Origin: Adenophora triphylla var. japonica
Taxonomy: Eukaryota > Streptophyta > Magnoliopsida > Asterales > Campanulaceae
Direction of reading: 5' to 3'
Length of the DNA stretch: 64,000 bases
Assembly (NCBI GenBank): GCA_022495995.1
Contig: JAFEMH010001453.1
Span: forward strand, 372,001 to 436,000
This document shows positions 57,694 through 64,000 of this stretch, in pieces; the stretch's first letter is position 1; every line of letters starts with the position of its first letter. The notes beneath the pieces are model-generated. The model made no database searches, was not told the DNA's origin, and was given only the letters and a program-made list of their open reading frames with translations. The translations under genes and the position numbers were made by a program.

Positions 57694-58937
57694 ATGACGA
57701 AGCCTTTCCGATGATTGGCGAAGATGGTAGCAAAAGTTACGCAAAGAACTCCACTTATCAGGTACTCCAAGTTTTTGTGCATAAGAGTTTGACTTACTTG
57801 CCGATTCATGTGTATATATTTTGCAGAGAGCAAGTTACGATGCGTAAAGGGGATGATAGACGGGCAATTGCTAACAGTTTTGACGTATCAAAGTTTGTTT
57901 CGGCTAACAAAACAATCAAAATTGCAGATTTTGGATATTCGGTTGGACCAAATACATTCTTTGCTATGGAAAATGTGTTAGATTCAATAGATAAAAAGTG
58001 TCGACAAGTGTCTGAAGATGTTGAATACCAAGTGTTCTTCAATGACCATTCTTCCAATGACTTCAATACCCTTTTCACCTCCCTCCCTCCTGATAGGAAA
58101 TATTACGTTGCTGGAGTCCCGGGCTCATTCTATGATCGACTGTTTCCAACCTCTTCTGTTCATTTCATGTAATCCTCATGTTCACTAAATTGGATCTCGA
58201 AGATCCCAAGAGAGTTGGTTGACCAGAACTCACCAGCTTGGAACAAGGGAGGATCCACTATGGAAGTGCCTCGGATGAAGTGGCTAATGCTTATGCAGCT
58301 CAGTTTGCAAAAGACATGGAGATGTTCTTAAATGCCAGAGCTAAAGAAATGGTGACCGGAGGCCTGATGGTCCATAGATCTGATATCCCAACGATAGGGG
58401 TGACTTATTTACTTACATCCATTCTCACGGATATGGTTAATTCGGTGAGGAATTGTCATTTAGTTTTGCAAGTATAAATTGACCGGTGCATTTAGGAACA
58501 GTTTTTTTTTTTCAAAAATGACATTCATTTTGGGACAAATTTTTTTCCATAATTGACATTAGGGACGGGGGAGTAGTAGTTAGGAAATACTTATGCTATT
58601 TGTATCTAACTAACCTTATTTTCTGCAGGGGACAATCAGGGAAGCTCAGCTAGACTCCTTCAACTTGCCATTGTATTTTCCAACAATTAAGGAGATTGAA
58701 GAGGTGGTAAGAAAAACTGGGTGTTTTAGGATTACAACTAGTGAGATCAATACTCCAAATGTACACATTCCTATGGAGGGGGTACTGATGCATTTTAGAT
58801 CTGCCACTGAACAAGTTTTCGTCGAGGATTTTGGACATGAACTTGTTGAAGTCCTGTTTGAACGAGCTCGGAAAAATATTTCAGAAATTTTCAGAGTAAC
58901 AGCACGACAATTATTTGTTGTTCTAAAACCCGATTGA
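57694..58937 (+). pseudogene. SABATH-family carboxyl methyltransferase, unit 3
   Basis: Same three-exon structure as unit 1 (exons about 57694-57761, 57827-58441, 58629-58937). Extra differences: atgacgaag for atgacagaag at the start codon region (frameshift) and agttacgatgcgtaaag for agttctgatgcagtaaag in exon 2, which creates TAA. aagggaggatc for aaggggaggatc is a further G-run loss at 58247. It shares the gacgggc frameshift and the TAA after HFM. All extra lesions fall at CAG/CTG sites or a G run. The last residue is Pro-Asp rather than Arg-Asp. Confidence 0.88.
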
Positions 58938-59469
58938 CTCAAGTTTTTCAGTTTCGTTATCATGGCTGAACAGTATAAACCGAGATACGATCATGGGCTT
59001 GTCCATGTCAGGCCCACAAGTTCACCTTGGGCATTTTTGCGTTGAGGTTGAGGTTTGGCCAAATCTTTGTAAATTCCAGTTTTTTGGAATGGTGAGGATT
59101 TGGAGTGGGAAGTTTTGTTGCCATGTTGCTAAGATCTTTTAAATTCCTTACATTTTCTATAATTTCTAGCAAAGGAAGCAAATTCATATGTTTCCTCAAA
59201 AGTCATGCAATGATTGACATTGGTTTTGGTTTGATGAGATCGAAAGGCTATGGGAGATTCATTGGCAGATTGGTTGTTAAACATGGAAGAGCCCGAAAAG
59301 ATCTCAGTCTGAGCTGGCAGAGATAAGTTTTTAAATTGGTTTTGAACTCCATAACCAGAGACCATTCCGACTAGTCGTGGGTTCTTTGTTTCAGGTCAAA
59401 AGCTAGGAGATCAGTCTTGCTGCTGGACGGAGATTGATACATCACGTTTCCTGCAACATCATACTTGAT
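58938..59469. other. unassigned spacer, unit 3
   Basis: Copy of 36308-36828 with one extra C at 59451. No recognised gene. Confidence 0.4.
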
Positions 59470-62400
59470 TGAATTTTAAGTATTATTGACACGAAGCTTG
59501 CTTGAGCCCATAAATGGATTTCTTAAGTTACAAACTAATTGATTAGTTTGATCTAAATTAGTCACCATTTCTGGTTTCTTCATATAGATAGTTCCCTCAA
59601 TGTCTCCATTGAGAAAAGCTGTCTTTACATCCATTTGATGAAGCTCAAGATCAAAATGTGCTACAAGTATCATAATGATTCTAAAAGAGTTTTTAGAAGA
59701 TACCGGAGAAAATGTTTCTTTATAATAAATGTCTTCTTTTTTAGTGAATCATTTAGCAACAAGACGAGCTTTATATCTTTCCACATTACCTTGTGAATCC
59801 CTTTTGGTCTTAAAGATCCATTTATATCCGATAGGTTTCACATTTTTAGGTAATGGAACAAGATCCCAAACGTTGTTGTCTTTCATGAATTTTAACTCTT
59901 CATTTATGGCATCGATCCATTTATGAAAATTTGGATTATTAATGGCTTCATGGAAGGTGAGCGGTTCATCTCCCACTAAGTCTAAGTGTTCCTCATTCTC
60001 GGCAATATACACATCATAATCAGCCGAATTGCACTCCATCTTACTCTATTAGATATCCTTAATGGCACCAGTTCTTCTTGATTTTGAGGTTGTTGAATTT
60101 GATCCTCATTAACAACATTTTCATGTTGTTCGATATTATAGGAGGTTCTATATAGTTTTGAATTATATGTTCTTGTTGAATTTCACGTACAAGTACTTGA
60201 TTTCCAATAGGAACTATGGAAAGATTTATAGAAATGAATTCCTCTTCCTCTTCAAATTCAAAACTATTCCTAATTTTCCTTCCAAATTCAACATCCTAAA
60301 AAAACCTAGCATTTCCATTCTCAAAAAAGGTTCTAGTTTTCGGGTCATAAAATTTATATCCCCTAGATCTCTCAGCATACCCTACAAAGTAACTACTAAC
60401 GGTCTTAGCGTCCAGTTTGAACTCATTAGGCCTATAATGCCTTGCTTCTGCTGGACAACACCATACATGAAAATGATTTAGGGACAATTTTTTATCACAA
60501 AATCTAGGGAGAAACGCGTTTCTCCATAAGTTATGGAGAAACGGGTCCCGACATGTCGCGCGACAATGAGCTAGATAGCCAGAAACCTATGAAAGTGATA
60601 TCCAGAAACCTTCAAATGAATATCCAGAAACCTTCAAAATGTTTCTGGATATACATTTGAAGGTTTCTGATATCGAAAACCTTCAATAGCAATTTACGGA
60701 TATGCCCTAACACATTTACGGATATGCACCTAACAGGTTTTACGGATATGCACCTAACAGTTTACGGATATACATTTCACATCCTTCGGCTATCAAATAC
60801 AAAGCTTACGGATATCAACCGCAAAGCTTCTGGCTATCAAATGCAAAGCTTGGATATCCAGAAGCTTTTGGTCTTGGCCTTGGGTTTTTTTTTCTGGTTA
60901 TCAAATGTAAAGCTTCTGGCTATGAAAAACACGTTTCTCCATAGTTATGGAGAAACGCGTTTCTCAGCAGACGCACTCATTTTTTATTCATCATAATTCA
61001 TAAGGAGTTTTGTCGGTAGCCTTTGAAGGAGCTCTATTGAGAATATAAGCAGCGGTTTTTAATGCGTCGCCCTATAATGAGTGAGGTAAAGAAGTACAAA
61101 AAATCATACTTCTTAACATATCCTTAAGGGTTCTATCACGTCTCTCCGCTACACCATTCATGCTAGGTTTTCCCGCATGGTGTAGTGAGGGACAATCCCA
61201 CACTCATCAAGATAGCGAGTAAAAGGACCCGGACGTTGTTCACTCGAACCATCATTCCGTCCGTAGTATTCACCACCACGATCGGATCTAACGTTCTTAA
61301 TAGTCTTTCCAAGTTGATTTTCAACTTCTGCCTTAAAAGACTTGAAAACGTCCAATTATAGAGACTTTTCATGAAGTAAATAAATCTATCCATAACGAGA
61401 GTAATCATCTATGAACGTAATGAAATATTGTTGACCATTCCATGAAGGGATAGTGAATGGTCCACAAATATTCGTATGAATTAGTTCTAAGATGTTTGTT
61501 GCTCTCAAGGATTCTTTCCCTTTAGTGTTTGTAAACATTCCTTTAAGGCATTCAATACAAAAGTTTTGATCCGGAATATCAAGTTTGTTTAAGATTCTCT
61601 CTGACACAAGCTTATCAATTATCCTTTTGGAGATATGACCCAAACGCCTATGCCATAAGGTATAAGAATTTTCGCTTGATAACTTTTGTTTAGTGCCTTT
61701 AGTTTGGTTTCATTAATATGAGACTCATTTAATGACTTGACTGTGTCAAGTAAATAAAGATTATCACTATATGATAAAGTACTAGTACCAACAATTTTGG
61801 AATTGAAATAAAGATCACACTTGTTATTACCAAACGAACAGGAATAACATTTCTTGTCCAAAAATGTGATTGAGATCAAATTCCGCTTAAAGGATGTTAC
61901 AATGAATGTATTATTTAATACAAAATAATATCTAGTACTTAATAATAATCTAAAGGTCCCTATGCCTATTACTTCAACCAGATTCCCAGCTCTCATATAG
62001 ATTTATTTCTCATCTTTGCTAGGGCTTCGGTAATTCAGGCAACCCTGCATAGACATACTTATGTGAGTTGTTGCACCAGAATCCAACCACCATGTATATG
62101 TAGGAATTGAAACCAAATTTTCCCGTGTACAAACAAGGCCAAATGACATACCTTTCTTAACACGCCAAGCATGATAATTAGGGCAGTCGTCGTTCTTCAT
62201 GTGAGTAGGGTCCTTACAAAAGAAGCACTTCTTAACTTTTTGATCATTGGATTATCCCTTATGCTTCTTGTTTGCTACCACAATTTCCTTCTCTTTTCTC
62301 TTAGTCCCATGAGAAGAGGTGGATGCTAAGTGAGCACTTTCCGGTTTAAGTTGTTTCATTCTATCTTCCGCTTGTGTCACATGTGAAATTAATTCATTAA

Positions 62401-62640
62401 TATTCCACATGCCCTTTTGACAATTATAGGTCACTTCAAAATGATCAAACTGAGGAGGAAGAGAGATCAAAACCAAGTGCACGAGTAAATCTTTCGAAAT
62501 CTCTAACTTATGTTATTAACACTCTATGAATGAATTAGAGTGATTAAACATCAAAACATAATGAATTCAACATAAAGTAAAGCAAAATATGCTATCATGA
62601 ACTCAAACTTATTCAAGAACATGAACAGGCTCTGATACCA
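59470..62640 (-). pseudogene. pol: minus-strand Ty1/copia element, 3' truncated, unit 3
   Basis: Full copy of 36829-40002: RT fragments (59476-60039), integrase C-terminal block (60296-60487), Mutator MITE, integrase core, protease WWLDSGATTHIS (62090), gag knuckle and primer site (62628-62640). The LTR begins at 62643. Differences from unit 1 are few; in the integrase block NEFKLDAK replaces NEFKADAK. Confidence 0.9.
60496..60978. mobile_element. Mutator-type MITE in copia integrase, unit 3
   Basis: 483 bases with the same ends and attttttat duplications (60487-60495, 60979-60987). The interior reads ttacggatatg repeatedly where unit 1 reads ttcggatatg or ttctggatat. Confidence 0.88.
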
Positions 62641-62642
62641 AT

Positions 62643-63540
62643 TGTTGAAACATTTCTATTCCGTTAAGCCCAAGTCGTACTCATGTCTTGAAGAAGTATG
62701 AGAAAAGAAATGGAGGCGAAAGCGTAGTATACCCGATGAATCTATTTGTCTTGATGTTTTGAAGAGAAGAAGAATAAAAAAGGAGGGAGATGAAATCTTC
62801 TAAATGATAAATGCCTTCTCTTTTTACTCAGATTTTATGGAGAGAGTATATGAAAAATTAAGTAAGTATCTAGGCTGATGGAAGCCTTATCATATATAAT
62901 ATATATAGCAAAACTATTTAGAGGCTTCAGAAAAGGTCACGTCAAAGGCCACGTCAGCAATTCAATTTTCAACTCATTTTTATTTCAAGTAAGACTTGAT
63001 TAAGGGCATTATTGTAATATTATTAGTTAAAGTTAATTTGCAATTTAAAATAAAAATTCCTCCTTAATTAGAAGTTGATTGATTTAATCAGTTTTGAAAT
63101 TTTGAAAACTAATGATTACCTAAATTTAAGCACAATTTTTGAATAATTCAAACTCTTTAGGTGATAATTGTGGAGATATAATTATTAGTAATTTTCGAAA
63201 TTTAAAATAATTAGTAATTTTTGAAATTAAAAATAGATACCAGACTAAATTTCAATTTAACCATAAATTTCAATTTAAAATAATTAGTAATTTTCGAAAT
63301 TTAAAAGACATGCCAGAATAAATTTCAATTGAACCATAAATTTCGTATACAGTTTCTAGAAATCAATAGAAATTCGAAATTTAAAATAATTAGTAATTTT
63401 TGAAAATTTAAAATAATTAGTAATTTTCAAAATTTAAAAGAGATGCCAGAATAAATTACAATTTAACCATAAATTTCGTATACAGTTTCTAGAAATCAAT
63501 AGAAAATCGAATTATTTGAAAATAAAAAGTATTATTCATT
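62643..63540. repeat. copia LTR and AT-rich repeats, unit 3
   Basis: Copy of 40005-40900, including the aattagtaatttt repeats at 63185-63480. No gene. Confidence 0.6.
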
Positions 63541-64000
63541 TAACTTCTATCTAAAATTCAAACTTGGATGGATAAGTGATGATTTTAGATGATATAAGAA
63601 ATCCTCTTTGATATCATATGATCATTACCTGCTTGAAGAATCAGAAAGGAAATAAGTCTCCACTGACCTGGGACAGAAGGAGTATATGATTTGTTATTTT
63701 ATTTTTATTTATTTTTAGACTGTTGTTAAATTATTAACATTATCTAAATATATGTTCATTAATATTTGAGTTTTTTAGATTATACAAATGTATAGATCAT
63801 CTATGAAAAGAAAAACGCATCTTACTGATGTGGACAACGATTCCATTAATTTATCGCAACGATCTTCTCAATGATTACCATTGGCGGATATTTCTAATGG
63901 TAATTTTATTATTTACTTTATTATTATTTTAGCATATCCATTAATATCATGTGTATAAAATTAAATTATAAGAATGTATGATTTTATATTTATTTTTTTA
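63541..64000 (+). pseudogene. AT-hook gene segment a, unit 3, cut by the window end
   Basis: Begins ttaacttctatc as in the other units; exon 1 ATG at 63788, with the same TGA (ctcaatgattacc) at 63869-63881. The window ends in intron 1. Confidence 0.7.

Larger units (their letters stand above)
52553..64000. repeat. tandem block, unit 3 (runs off the window)
   Basis: Third copy, containing the full set present in unit 1 up to about 41360 of that unit. Its left junction equals that of unit 2 (acaacattattaccttcc). It carries the SABATH relic and copia RT that unit 2 has lost. Confidence 0.93.

Overview
This is repeat-rich nuclear DNA from a flowering plant, most likely a eudicot. The evidence is Ty1/copia and Ty3/gypsy (Athila/Tat/Ogre-type) LTR retrotransposons, a Stowaway MITE with the CTCCCTCCGTCCC end, hAT- and Mutator-type MITEs, a CACTA-like end, plant-type introns, a plant mobile domain (PMD) gene, a SABATH methyltransferase and one exon of a mitochondrial NDB-type NAD(P)H dehydrogenase. 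I see no intact single-copy host gene; almost every coding stretch carries stops or frameshifts. No bacterial features, rRNA, tRNA or CRISPR array were found.

Layout. 1-3470: low-copy or relic DNA with a minisatellite, a CACTA-like terminus, one NDB exon on the minus strand (1349-1568) and two perfect hairpins. 3472-8533: a decayed Ty1/copia element (5' LTR truncated, integrase deleted). 8917-17304: a gag-protease-only Athila-type element (Asp-tRNA-like primer site, no RT or integrase). Its 5' LTR holds a 2.0-kb hAT element, which itself holds a 185-bp hAT MITE, plus a 298-bp Stowaway; its 3' LTR preserves the empty sites. A CACTA-like end cuts the 3' LTR at 17305. 18166-20142 with 30932-31284: exons of an antisense PMD gene, once part of a Tat-type element. 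A second, 10.05-kb Ogre/Tat-like element (20339-30389, TSD AAAAC) sits in its intron; it has only a gag fragment and four minisatellite arrays.

From 29923 to the end the window is a head-to-tail triplication: 29923-43304, 43305-52552 (with a 4.1-kb internal deletion) and 52553-64000 (runs off the window). Each unit holds a piece of Ogre LTR, the PMD 5' exon, a minisatellite, a Tat LTR and a hAT MITE. Units 1 and 3 also carry a SABATH methyltransferase relic and the 3' part of a minus-strand copia element with a Mutator-type MITE in its integrase. All units carry the 5' part of that copia element and an internally duplicated, multi-exon gene with two AT-hooks, possibly the N-terminus of a Helitron protein.

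The copies differ mostly at CAG/CTG trinucleotides and homopolymers, often as CAG to CG or CTG to ACG. That pattern is hard to explain by mutation and suggests long-read base-calling error at methylated CHG sites, so some frameshifts reported here may not be real.

The genes do not form a pathway. What connects them is nested insertion, followed by tandem duplication of the composite block.
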